Shown here piece by piece: positions 56,692-64,000 of a stretch of DNA of 64,000 nt. The position numbers and the translations under genes are program-made. Each line of letters opens with the position of its first letter. Positions within the stretch are counted from its first letter, which is position 1. The stretch covers positions 46,970 to 110,969 of the forward strand of contig NW_026516336.1 of the NCBI RefSeq assembly GCF_025602895.1. The letters are read 5' to 3'. The notes below the pieces were generated by a model. The model ran no database searches, was not told the origin of the DNA, and worked only from the letters and a program-made list of their open reading frames with translations. The DNA is from Polychytrium aggregatum (Eukaryota; Chytridiomycota; Chytridiomycetes; Polychytriales).

Positions 56692-56800
56692 CGCTCAGCA
56701 GTGGGGAAGGGGACAGGGAGTGTGGGAGCGAGGGCGGGGAACTGGAGGGGCAGAGCTGGAACAAACACAGAGGTGAAAGCAGTGTGGTGCAGGCCACACG

Positions 56801-56938
56801 GTGCAGCAAGAGCAATACAGGTGCAGCAGGAGCAGGACAGGTGCAGCAAGAGCAGGACAGGTGCAGCAAGAGCAGGACAGGTGCAGCAAGAGCAGGACAG
56901 GTGCAGCAGGAGCAGGATAGGTGCGGCAGGAGCAGAGA
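56801..56938. repeat. 20-bp tandem repeat in the 5' region of copy 4
   Basis: Seven units of 20 bases, consensus GTGCAGCAAGAGCAGGACAG, the last one incomplete, lying between the ORF1 start and the telomeric tract. The same array, unit for unit, lies in copy 5 at 63213-63350. Confidence 0.95.
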
Positions 56939-56948
56939 ACTCGATGTG

Positions 56949-57016
56949 TCAGGGTTAGGTTAGGTTAGGTTAGGTTAGGTCAGGGTCAGGGTTAGGTTAG
57001 GTTAGGTTAGGTTAGG
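56949..57016 (+). repeat. interstitial telomeric tract between copies 4 and 5
   Basis: Starts with TCAGGG, continues in TTAGG pentamers with two TCAGGG variants in the middle, and runs straight into the 15-T tract of copy 5. The G-rich strand points to the chromosome end. Confidence 0.95.
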
Positions 57017-57146
57017 TTTTTTTTTTTTTTTGTTACTATAGTCAACTTTATTCAAGAAGACAAGCCATCAGGTCCAACAGGTTGGTACCCCGGCACGTTG
57101 AGTACACAGGCAAGCCTATTTACTCCTGTTGCAGCCTAGTGCTGCC

Positions 57147-60100
57147 TCAGCTGCCCACAAGGTCTGAGACCAAGCGGGTGAACACATTTTCGAGCAGTTC
57201 CCACAAGGGAACAGCAGGATCGAGGGGGGGTCGGGGTGGAGGAATGACAAGTGCTGACACTATACTACGCTGTGATGAGGGTGCAGGGAGAGACTGCAAG
57301 GGTGGGACTACACTGGGTGTGGGAGTGGGTGGTGGTGCTGGGTGTGCACCAAGTGCGAATGCTCGGAAGGCAGTGCGGGGAGCGGGTACATGAGCAGCAA
57401 GTGATCCAAGTGCGGGAGGGGTGCGACTGCGAGGGGGAGTGCGATCGAAACTGAGCAGGTCCAGCAGCTTGTCCACTGGTCCCACTCCGGCTATACCACT
57501 TTCCACCCAAGTCGGGTGGGCCGTCTTGAGGGCTGCGACCTTGCGGACCAGGACTTGATGCGGATCCACACACTGCTGTGCGTGGGTCCTGGTCAAGTCG
57601 ATCCCGGATCCGTGTCGAGCCAGGTTCTTGCACTTGCGGTAGCCAAATCTGAAGTGGCCTGGGAGAGCACCGAGTCGCCATCGGACCATGAACATGAGCA
57701 TGATCATGGATCCTTGGTACCCGCGAGCCTCCCAGAGTCCCGACATCTTGGTCGACGGGGTGCAGGCGGCGGTGAGCTGCTTGGAGCGGTCGAAGCCGTT
57801 CTTCATGTGGTCCTCGAAGATGAGGGTCTTGATCGGGACGGGCTGGGGTCGGGGCGGTCCGGGCGGCGGCGGCTGGTGTCGGGTCTTGCCTCGGTAGATC
57901 TCCGTGGCCGTGAGGGAGTGGTCGGCCTCTTGTCGGCGGACCACCATGGCCCAGTGCGGATCGGCTCGGACTCCTTGGCCGAGGAACTGGTCGGGGTGGT
58001 AGGGCGCAATGATCTTGTTGCGCAGGATCATCGACAGCATCTTGTCGCCGTCAGAGACTTGGTCGTCCCAGCGGGCCCAGTTCTGCAGGGCCAGCATCTT
58101 GACACGGACCGACATCTTGGGAAGGCCGCAGTTGAGGTGCATGGCACCGACGGGAGTGCCGGGGCCGACGCGGAACATGGTGCGGAGGGCCGTCATCTGG
58201 GCGTCGTCGAGGCGGTCGCGCAGAGCTGGGTCGGGGATGTCCATGGCCATCCCGTATTCGAGGGTCGGCCGCACAAAGGTCTTGTAGACCTGGGTGATGG
58301 TCTTGGCCGAGACCTTGCCGAGGGTGATGCCGAGTCCAACCACGGTGTCGGTGACCATGTGGACCTTGCGGAGGAGCTTGTCGAACTGGAGGTCCGGGCG
58401 GAATCCGTCAATGTCGACCATGACACCGAGGTAGCGGAACTGGAGGACCTTGGGCAGCTCGGTGCCGTACAGCTTGGCGGGATGGAGCTGGTCGACGTTG
58501 CAGGCCGAGTACAGCACCTCGCACTTGGGAGGCGAGAAGCGGTACCGGTTGTCGATGCTGTGGCGTTCGCAGATATCCAGCATGGCCTGGGTGCGGCCAG
58601 CCGGACAGATGAGGACACCGTCATCGGCAAACCAGAGCGAGTTGACCCGGAGACGGTGGTGGCGACTCGAGGCAAGCACAAGTCCGTCCTCGGCTCGGAG
58701 CAGTCCAGGCAGGTCGTCAATGTGGGCACTGAACAGAAGGGGACTCAGGACCGAGCCTTGGATGAGACCCTTCTGCAGCCACACAGGCTGCGACGTGCGG
58801 CCCTTGCTGGCGACGCGGACAAGAGTGCGGTCGAACATGGCCCTGAGGACCCCGACGGCGACCGGACCAGCACCTCGGGTGGCGATCTTGTCCCAGAGGC
58901 GCTCCCGCCAGACAGTGTCGTAGGCGGCCTTGATGTCGAGGAAGACCAGGCTGTACTCGTCGTCGCGGATCTTGTTCATGCGGACAAGAGCGTCGAGCGA
59001 GTACACCTGGTCGAGGGTGCCTCGGTCCGGGCGGAAGCCTCCCTGGGCAATGTCCATGATGCCGATCTCGCGGGTGAGGAACGGCAGCAGGACTCGCTCG
59101 GCGATCTTGCGGAGGACCTGGGTCAACCCGATGGGCCGGTACATGGCCGGATCGAGGATCGAACCCTTGTTCTTGTAGACCGGGTGGATCAGGACAGTGT
59201 TCCACTCGGTCGGGACGACGGAGGCCTTGAGGGCGGCCAGCAGGATGGCCCGGAGCCAGGGAGCGACCACGGGAGCGACAGGGTGCAGCATCTCGGCCTT
59301 GATCTTGTCCGGGCCGGAAGACTTGCGCTTGGGGGACTTGACGATGGCATCGGCCACCTCGTCCGACGACAATCGGGGAATGGAGCGGTCCTCGGGGAGC
59401 AGGCGCGGAACAGTGTCCAGGGGTCTTGGGCCGACGGTCCGGTCAAAGGCGGCACCGGGGGTGTCCTGGGAGTGCGAGGAGACCTTGCCGTAGTGGACCA
59501 CAAGTCGCTCGAGGGCCTCGTCCGAGTTGTCAAAGTGGAAGGCGTCGTCGAGCTCCTTGCGCTTCTTCATGGCGGCCAGGGACTTGGCGACCTCGGAAGC
59601 GTTGAGGGAGTGCAGCTTGTTCATGGCCAGGGTCTCGGCTGCTCGGCGGGACTGGACGATGAGGTTCTTTTCTTGTTTGCGGACAGCGCGGAGTTCGGCG
59701 CGCTTGTCCTCGGCGACGCGGAGGGAGAGCCCGGGCAACTTGAGCTGGTAGATGAGATCGCGGCGCCTCTCGCGAAGCTGCCGCATCTCGGGGATCAGGG
59801 CCGGGTCCTTCCAGACGGTCTTGATGGAAGCCTTGCCGATGGTGGAGTCGGCAGCGGTGGTGATCAGGGCGATCATGATGGACCAGGCGCGGTCGATGCA
59901 GTCCTGGGCCGCACTCTCCGAGATCGGAATGACCGATCCCCTTGAGATTGGCCGGAGTGCAGCCTGGATGCGCTGCAGACCGCGTTCGCGCTCGTCCAGC
60001 AGCGCCAAGAGGTACTGGGCGCGGACGGCAGGATCCTCGAGCTGGGCGATCTTCCACTGCCATTGGTCGACCTTTGGGTAGTACTTTGGCTGTACCCGCA

Positions 60101-60821
60101 GAGTCGCCCAGATGGGGAAGTGGTCGGACTGGCCACGGAAGGCACCGGCAGTGTCGACCTGCAGCAGCGGGTCGTTGTTGGCCTGGCGATGCGACACAAA
60201 GATGTAGTCGATCGTTGTCCAGCTGGGACCCCGCTGCCGGGTGTGGGTCGGGATCACAGCTGGAGGCACAACGCGGAGACCGGCGCGGGAGACAGTGTCC
60301 TCGAGGATCTTCTCCCTGCCACGGAGCGGCGTGGGCAGTCCGCTCAGGGCACTGAGGTGGGCATTGAAGTCACCCACCACAATGACCTGGGCGTCGGGGA
60401 GGGCGGCCTTGGTGTGGATCGACTGGAGGGCCTCGCGGTAGTCGTCCAGCTTGAGGCTCGGGGACAGGTAGAAGTTGCCGATGTGGATGACGTGTTTGTA
60501 TGTCACCCACATGGCGTCGCCCTTGTCGCTGACTTCAATGTTGGTGAAGTCGTGCGGGTCGATCCTGGCCGGGTTGTAGAGGATGGCGATGCCTCTACCG
60601 GCGCGGCAACGGGGACCAGGGACCTTGACGGCATAGCCACAGAGAGGGCTGCGGGGTTCGAGGTCGGCGAGGGTTTCTTGGACACCGACAAAGTCGATGT
60701 CGTTGGTGTCGATGAGGTTCTTGAGTTCAACGTCGTTGACGTTGATGCCACAGACATTGAAGGAAGCGACGGTCAGGGATGTCTGGGCCCTGCCGCCTCC
60801 CTGCGAGGGGTGTGGATTCAT
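57147..60821 (-). CDS. ORF2 of copy 5: AP-type endonuclease and reverse transcriptase
   Basis: 1224 residues. The N-terminal endonuclease/exonuclease/phosphatase domain (about 20-245) has its catalytic set in place: S-F-N-V-C-G-I-N, V-Q-E-T-L, G-D-F-N-A-H-L, T-I-D-Y-I-F and S-D-H-F-P. The RT domain (about 490-780) has Y-R-P-I-G-L-T, F-L-D-I-K-A-A-Y-D near 630, G-S-V-L-S-P-L-L-F, F-A-D-D near 730 (the catalytic Asp pair) and Y-L-G-V-M-V-D. The C-terminal part has H-G-S-G-I-D-L-T-R-T-H-A-Q-Q-C, a degenerate zinc knuckle, then a Pro-rich segment. Translation probably starts by re-initiation at the ATGA overlap with ORF1. Confidence 0.96.
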   Translation of the reverse strand: MNPHPSQGGGRAQTSLTVASFNVCGINVNDVELKNLIDTNDIDFVGVQETLADLEPRSPLCGYAVKVPGPRCRAGRGIAILYNPARIDPHDFTNIEVSDKGDAMWVTYKHVIHIGNFYLSPSLKLDDYREALQSIHTKAALPDAQVIVVGDFNAHLSALSGLPTPLRGREKILEDTVSRAGLRVVPPAVIPTHTRQRGPSWTTIDYIFVSHRQANNDPLLQVDTAGAFRGQSDHFPIWATLRVQPKYYPKVDQWQWKIAQLEDPAVRAQYLLALLDERERGLQRIQAALRPISRGSVIPISESAAQDCIDRAWSIMIALITTAADSTIGKASIKTVWKDPALIPEMRQLRERRRDLIYQLKLPGLSLRVAEDKRAELRAVRKQEKNLIVQSRRAAETLAMNKLHSLNASEVAKSLAAMKKRKELDDAFHFDNSDEALERLVVHYGKVSSHSQDTPGAAFDRTVGPRPLDTVPRLLPEDRSIPRLSSDEVADAIVKSPKRKSSGPDKIKAEMLHPVAPVVAPWLRAILLAALKASVVPTEWNTVLIHPVYKNKGSILDPAMYRPIGLTQVLRKIAERVLLPFLTREIGIMDIAQGGFRPDRGTLDQVYSLDALVRMNKIRDDEYSLVFLDIKAAYDTVWRERLWDKIATRGAGPVAVGVLRAMFDRTLVRVASKGRTSQPVWLQKGLIQGSVLSPLLFSAHIDDLPGLLRAEDGLVLASSRHHRLRVNSLWFADDGVLICPAGRTQAMLDICERHSIDNRYRFSPPKCEVLYSACNVDQLHPAKLYGTELPKVLQFRYLGVMVDIDGFRPDLQFDKLLRKVHMVTDTVVGLGITLGKVSAKTITQVYKTFVRPTLEYGMAMDIPDPALRDRLDDAQMTALRTMFRVGPGTPVGAMHLNCGLPKMSVRVKMLALQNWARWDDQVSDGDKMLSMILRNKIIAPYHPDQFLGQGVRADPHWAMVVRRQEADHSLTATEIYRGKTRHQPPPPGPPRPQPVPIKTLIFEDHMKNGFDRSKQLTAACTPSTKMSGLWEARGYQGSMIMLMFMVRWRLGALPGHFRFGYRKCKNLARHGSGIDLTRTHAQQCVDPHQVLVRKVAALKTAHPTWVESGIAGVGPVDKLLDLLSFDRTPPRSRTPPALGSLAAHVPAPRTAFRAFALGAHPAPPPTPTPSVVPPLQSLPAPSSQRSIVSALVIPPPRPPLDPAVPLWELLENVFTRLVSDLVGS

Positions 60822-63103
60822 TGGAGTCGTGCAGCGCTGCTGCTGGCCCGGGGGCCCTCTCCTTCAGAGTCAGTGTCCATGACGGACAGCGGGACTCTGT
60901 AGGCGGGGTGAGGCTTGCTGGGCTTTGACGAGGCACCAGCGGCGGGGGCAGCAGCAGCAGCGACAGCAACGACAACGGCAGGGGCAGCGGTAGCGGCAGC
61001 GGCAGAGGCAGACGACGAGGCAGCGGCAGCGGCAGAACCAGGGACCTTGGGGACGGCGGTGATGTCCGCCCGCTTGACCTCCTTGCCGGATAGGGCCTTC
61101 TTGAGGAGCGAGTCGTACTCGTCGCGGTACTCCTCGGGGATGCGCATCTGGATGCAGCGGCGGACAGGGGCGGTCTTGGCCTTGGCTGCCTGGCGGAGGG
61201 ACTTTGCCATAAAGTTCTTGATGGCATCGGATCGGGACAGGGCCAGTCCATGGTGCTTGAGACCATGGATGACGTCGTAGGCCGGTACGACCCTGACCCT
61301 GCCATGTGTGGACGACAGCGACTCCAGACGGGCACCAAGGTCGGCCTTGTTGGATTTGTCGCGGACAAGGACCTCCATGACCGTGGCCTCAGGGAAGTTG
61401 ATCTCGGCCAACTCCCTGGTGTCGATGCCGCATCGCTTGAGGTTGCGGCGGACACTGCCGAGGTCGCCACAGCGGATGCCCTCGACGTACAGCCAGTCCA
61501 TGTTGGTGACGGCCTCCCTGAACTTGTCGTTCCGGAGCTCAGAGTTGGCGACCGTCCCGGGGACAAGGACTGGCTGGCGGTGCTGGTTGGGCTGGATCGG
61601 CTTGGAGGAGCCTGGCATTCGGCCGGTGGTCAGCATCCTCTTCCATTCGTCGAGCTGGCTGGCCTCGGACATGCGGCCGACACGGCTCTCGGCCTCCCGA
61701 ACGTTCTTCAAGAGAGCGGCCTTGTACGAGGGAGACGGGGCGGAAACAGGGGCAGAGCCAGGGAGGGAGCCGGAGGACTGGGTCTTGGAACCGGGGGACT
61801 GGGTCTTGGGGGTGGCAGTCTTGTTGGCAACAGACTTGCGGAGCTGCTCCGTGGCACGGCTGATTGCCACATTGGACTTGGCGATCTTCTGGACCATGGC
61901 CTTGGTGGCAGCATCCATGTTGTCGGCCACGAGTGCCTCGAACAGGATGGACTGCACCCGGTCAGCCTCTCGCTTGAGGATAGCGAGGGCCTCCTCGGGT
62001 TTCATCGCAGGGACGGGAGCCTGGGACGGAGGAGGGGTCTTGGCCTTGACGACGGGTCGGGGCGGAAGGACGGGCCTGGCCTTGGGGACAGGGGACGCAG
62101 TGCCAACAGCATCAACAGCTCGACGAGCTGGATCGACGGGGTCAGCAGTGGAAGCAGGGGCTGCTCGAGGGGCGCCTTCAGAGGCACCACGGGGGACGGC
62201 GCGCTGCTTGTCCATGGTCTTGAGGCCGCACTTGGTGTGGAAGTTCTCCTTGAACTTGTCCGAGAACGCATCCACAAACAGCTTGCGGGACTCCTTGGTG
62301 GTGCGGCTCATGTGGGCCCAGAACTGGAAGGCCGACATCTGGCCGGGGCAGGGTCCGTCCTCGAGGGCCTGGGGACACTTGAGCTGGAGCTCGTCCTTGC
62401 CGTGCTTGACGACGATCCAGGGATCGGCCGAGGCGAGCTTGCACTTGCGGCACAGGACAGTGCACTGCAGCTTGGCGGTCACGGCCATCCACAGCTGGTT
62501 GTTCATCTTGGTGACGTCGATGATCTGGGTTGCAGCCTTCTGATCATCGACGTCGGACGAGGCGTGCCACTTGCGCCAGAACTCGTCGCGCCAAGGAACC
62601 GAGACGACGTCGGCACTGGGCTGGACAACAATGTCCATGGCACAGTGGTCTTGGTGGGGAGCGGCGGAGGAGGACACGGGAGCCAGGGACTCGGCAGGGT
62701 GGTCTTGGTCGGCACAGGAGGACGAGGGCTCAGCGTCAGGCTCTTGGTCCGGGCTGAGGTCTTCTTCGACATTGATGTCCTCCAGTTCATCAATGTCGAC
62801 GGCGGCACGGGCGGCAGCGCGGTCCAAGGGCGGGAACGAAAAGTCGGGTTCGGCCGGGAACCTGAACTCGGGCGGGGCCGGGAGCCTGGACTCGGGCACG
62901 GACACGGACGGGAACTCGGACTCGGGGAGACGCTCGTCATGCTCCGGCCTGGGGAGCATGGTCATTGCGTCGGGCAAGGACAGGCGACGCTTGGCGGGGG
63001 AGGAAGGGGTGGCCACGGGTCGCTCCTTGCGCTTGAAGATCAAGCTGCCGACAGCGATGGTCGAGGCCGGGAGAAGGGACTGCTGGGGTCTGTCCTTGGA
63101 CAT
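60818..63103 (-). CDS. ORF1 of copy 5, nucleic-acid-binding-type protein
   Basis: 761 residues with the same sequence as ORF1 of copy 4: acidic N-terminus, a putative C-x2-C/C-x8-C zinc cluster near 217-250, a Pro/Ala-rich linker, a conserved globular segment and an Ala-rich tail. Its TGA shares bases with the ATG of ORF2 (ATGA at 60821-60818). In telomere-specific elements of insects the ORF1 protein directs the particle to telomeres; whether this one does is unknown. Confidence 0.9.
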   Translation of the reverse strand: MSKDRPQQSLLPASTIAVGSLIFKRKERPVATPSSPAKRRLSLPDAMTMLPRPEHDERLPESEFPSVSVPESRLPAPPEFRFPAEPDFSFPPLDRAAARAAVDIDELEDINVEEDLSPDQEPDAEPSSSCADQDHPAESLAPVSSSAAPHQDHCAMDIVVQPSADVVSVPWRDEFWRKWHASSDVDDQKAATQIIDVTKMNNQLWMAVTAKLQCTVLCRKCKLASADPWIVVKHGKDELQLKCPQALEDGPCPGQMSAFQFWAHMSRTTKESRKLFVDAFSDKFKENFHTKCGLKTMDKQRAVPRGASEGAPRAAPASTADPVDPARRAVDAVGTASPVPKARPVLPPRPVVKAKTPPPSQAPVPAMKPEEALAILKREADRVQSILFEALVADNMDAATKAMVQKIAKSNVAISRATEQLRKSVANKTATPKTQSPGSKTQSSGSLPGSAPVSAPSPSYKAALLKNVREAESRVGRMSEASQLDEWKRMLTTGRMPGSSKPIQPNQHRQPVLVPGTVANSELRNDKFREAVTNMDWLYVEGIRCGDLGSVRRNLKRCGIDTRELAEINFPEATVMEVLVRDKSNKADLGARLESLSSTHGRVRVVPAYDVIHGLKHHGLALSRSDAIKNFMAKSLRQAAKAKTAPVRRCIQMRIPEEYRDEYDSLLKKALSGKEVKRADITAVPKVPGSAAAAASSSASAAAATAAPAVVVAVAAAAAPAAGASSKPSKPHPAYRVPLSVMDTDSEGEGPRASSSAARLQ

Positions 63104-63212
63104 CGCTCAGCAGTGGGGAAGGGGACAGGGAGTGTGGGAGCGAGGGCGGGGAACTGGAGGGGCAGAGCTGGAACAAACACAGAGGTGAAAGCAGTGTGGT
63201 GCAGGCCACACG

Positions 63213-63350
63213 GTGCAGCAAGAGCAATACAGGTGCAGCAGGAGCAGGACAGGTGCAGCAAGAGCAGGACAGGTGCAGCAAGAGCAGGACAGGTGCAGCA
63301 AGAGCAGGACAGGTGCAGCAGGAGCAGGATAGGTGCGGCAGGAGCAGAGA
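63213..63350. repeat. 20-bp tandem repeat in the 5' region of copy 5
   Basis: Seven units, matching the array of copy 4 unit for unit. In the transcript of the element it would lie in the 5' untranslated region or promoter. Confidence 0.95.
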
Positions 63351-63360
63351 ACTCGATGTG

Positions 63361-63391
63361 TCAGGGTTAGGTTAGGTTAGGTTAGGTTAGG
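63361..63391 (+). repeat. interstitial telomeric tract between copies 5 and 6
   Basis: One TCAGGG followed by five TTAGG pentamers, then directly the poly(T) of copy 6. Confidence 0.95.
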
Positions 63392-63643
63392 TTTTTTTTT
63401 TTTTGTTACTATAGTCAACTTTATTTAAGAAGACAAGCCATCAGGTCCAACAGGTTGGTACCCCGGCACGTTGAGTACACAGGCAAGCCTATTTACTCCT
63501 GTTGCAGCCTAGTGCTGCCTCAGCTGCCCACAAGGTCTGAGACCAAGCGGGTGAACACATTTTCAAGCAGTTCCACAAGGGAATAGCAGGATCGACGGGA
63601 GGTCGGGGTGGTGGAGTGACAAGTGCTGGCACTATACTACGCT
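63392..63643 (-). mobile_element. telomere-array retrotransposon copy 6 (3' stub)
   Basis: 13 T, the family 1 3' UTR and about 120 bases of the ORF2 end, cut at ACTATACTACGCT and followed at once by telomere repeats. It has a one-base deletion in the ORF2 end (CAGTTCCACAAGG) relative to the other copies. It is the outermost element. Confidence 0.94.
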
Positions 63644-64000
63644 CAGGGTTAGGTTAGGTTAGGTTAGGTTAGGTTAGGTTAGGTTAGGTTAGGTTAGGTC
63701 AGGGTTAGGTTAGGTTAGGTTAGGTTAGGTTAGGTTAGGTTAGGTTAGGTTAGGTTAGGTTAGGTTAGGTTAGGTTAGGTTAGGTTAGGTTAGGTTAGGT
63801 TAGGTTAGGTTAGGTTAGGTTAGGTTAGGTTAGGTTAGGTTAGGTTAGGTTAGGTCAGGTTAGGTCAGGTTAGGTTAGGTTAGGTTAGGTTAGGTTAGGT
63901 TAGGTTAGGTTAGGTTAGGTTAGGTTAGGTTAGGTTAGGTTAGGTTAGGTTAGGTTAGGTTAGGTTAGGTTAGGTTAGGTTAGTTAGGTTAGGTTAGGTT
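63644..64000 (+). repeat. terminal telomere tract, (TTAGG)n
   Basis: About 357 bases, almost all perfect TTAGG pentamers, with CAGGG at the start, a TCAGGG at about 63699, TCAGG variants near 63855-63866 and one shortened unit near 63982. It runs to the end of the window with the G-rich strand 5'->3' toward the end, as at a chromosome's right telomere. The period is five, not the TTAGGG hexamer usual in fungi. Confidence 0.96.

Larger units (their letters stand above)
50600..56948 (-). mobile_element. telomere-array retrotransposon copy 4 (family 1, near full length)
   Basis: Runs from 15 T at 50600 to the end of the 5' UTR before the telomeric tract at 56949. ORF1 and the upstream region are the same as in copy 5, at a constant offset of 6412 bases. 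ORF2 carries several one- to two-base insertions, described in its own entry. The 5' end matches that of copy 5, so it is a natural full-length end, not a truncation. Confidence 0.95.
57017..63360 (-). mobile_element. telomere-array retrotransposon copy 5 (family 1, complete, two intact ORFs)
   Basis: A complete element of about 6.34 kb: poly(A) tail, 3' UTR of about 115 bases, ORF2, ORF1, and a 5' region with the 20-bp repeats. It is flanked on both sides by TTAGG tracts. Both frames are intact, so it is the best candidate for an active master copy in this array. No target-site duplication other than telomere repeat can be seen. Confidence 0.97.

Noticed and set aside
54838-56958. 706-codon forward frame (and its twin at 61250-63370)
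   Set aside because: Antisense to ORF1. The composition is Gly/Leu/Asp-rich and repetitive, with no domain.
57516-59945. 809-codon forward frame across the retrotransposon ORF2
   Set aside because: It is exactly antisense to the intact ORF2 with EN and RT motifs, and has no domain. It arises from the GC-rich codon bias; the same antisense frame recurs in copies 3 and 4.
42901-64000. CRISPR-like array from the regular repeats
   Set aside because: The repeats are telomeric pentamers and 20-bp tandem units without unique spacers; the genome is eukaryotic.

Overview
The window is the right-hand end of a chromosome from a fungus, most likely a zoosporic, early-diverging (chytrid-type) one. The reasons are short GT-AG introns (mostly about 60-250 nt), GC-rich coding DNA, a velvet-domain protein, a secreted GH20 hexosaminidase, a fungal-type Bcs1 AAA ATPase, Fanzor-type nuclease remnants, and a long terminal tract of the telomere-like pentamer TTAGG. 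The assignment is inference; no rRNA or marker gene is present.

Layout. 0.9-3.2 kb: BCS1-like AAA+ ATPase. 3.9-7.4 kb: two convergent Sel1-repeat paralogues, the second frameshifted. 9.3-13.3 kb: a TIR-NACHT-WD40 (NLR-like) gene broken by a frameshift and a stop. 13.9-14.3 kb: a Sel1 pseudogene. 15.3-16.8 kb: a velvet gene. 20.7-23.7 kb: a six-exon SHANK-like gene (ubiquitin-like N-terminal domain, ankyrin repeats, proline-rich region, coiled coil). 23.9-24.3 kb: a Fanzor-like 3' remnant, part of which recurs inverted at 0.3 kb. 24.7-29.8 kb: NAR1/NARF-like Fe-S assembly protein and an ARC1/AIMP1-like tRNA-binding cofactor. 30.9-33.0 kb: secreted GH20. 33.7-38.4 kb: TIR-NB-ARC-TPR protein ending in a CaaX box. 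38.5-39.4 kb: a decayed gene. 39.7-41.3 kb: third Sel1 paralogue. 41.6-42.3 kb: a second Fanzor/TnpB-like remnant.

From about 42.9 kb to the end the DNA is almost entirely a head-to-tail array of non-LTR retrotransposons, all in the same orientation (poly(A) end toward the centromere, 5' end toward the telomere). There are six copies: three 5'-truncated copies joined directly to one another (42901, 44098, 46881), two near-complete two-ORF copies (50600, 57017), and one short 3' stub (63392). TTAGG tracts separate the last three copies and close the end. The + strand, which is the G-rich telomeric 3' strand, runs straight into the poly(T) of the next copy. This is what is expected if the telomere 3' end primes reverse transcription of a polyadenylated element RNA.

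The exciting system is therefore a retrotransposon/telomere-repeat chromosome-end structure, comparable in logic to Drosophila HeT-A/TART, Bombyx TRAS/SART and Pyricularia MoTeR. It borders a gene-rich region with two NLR-like receptors, a Sel1 expansion, a SHANK-like scaffold and relics of RNA-guided nucleases.
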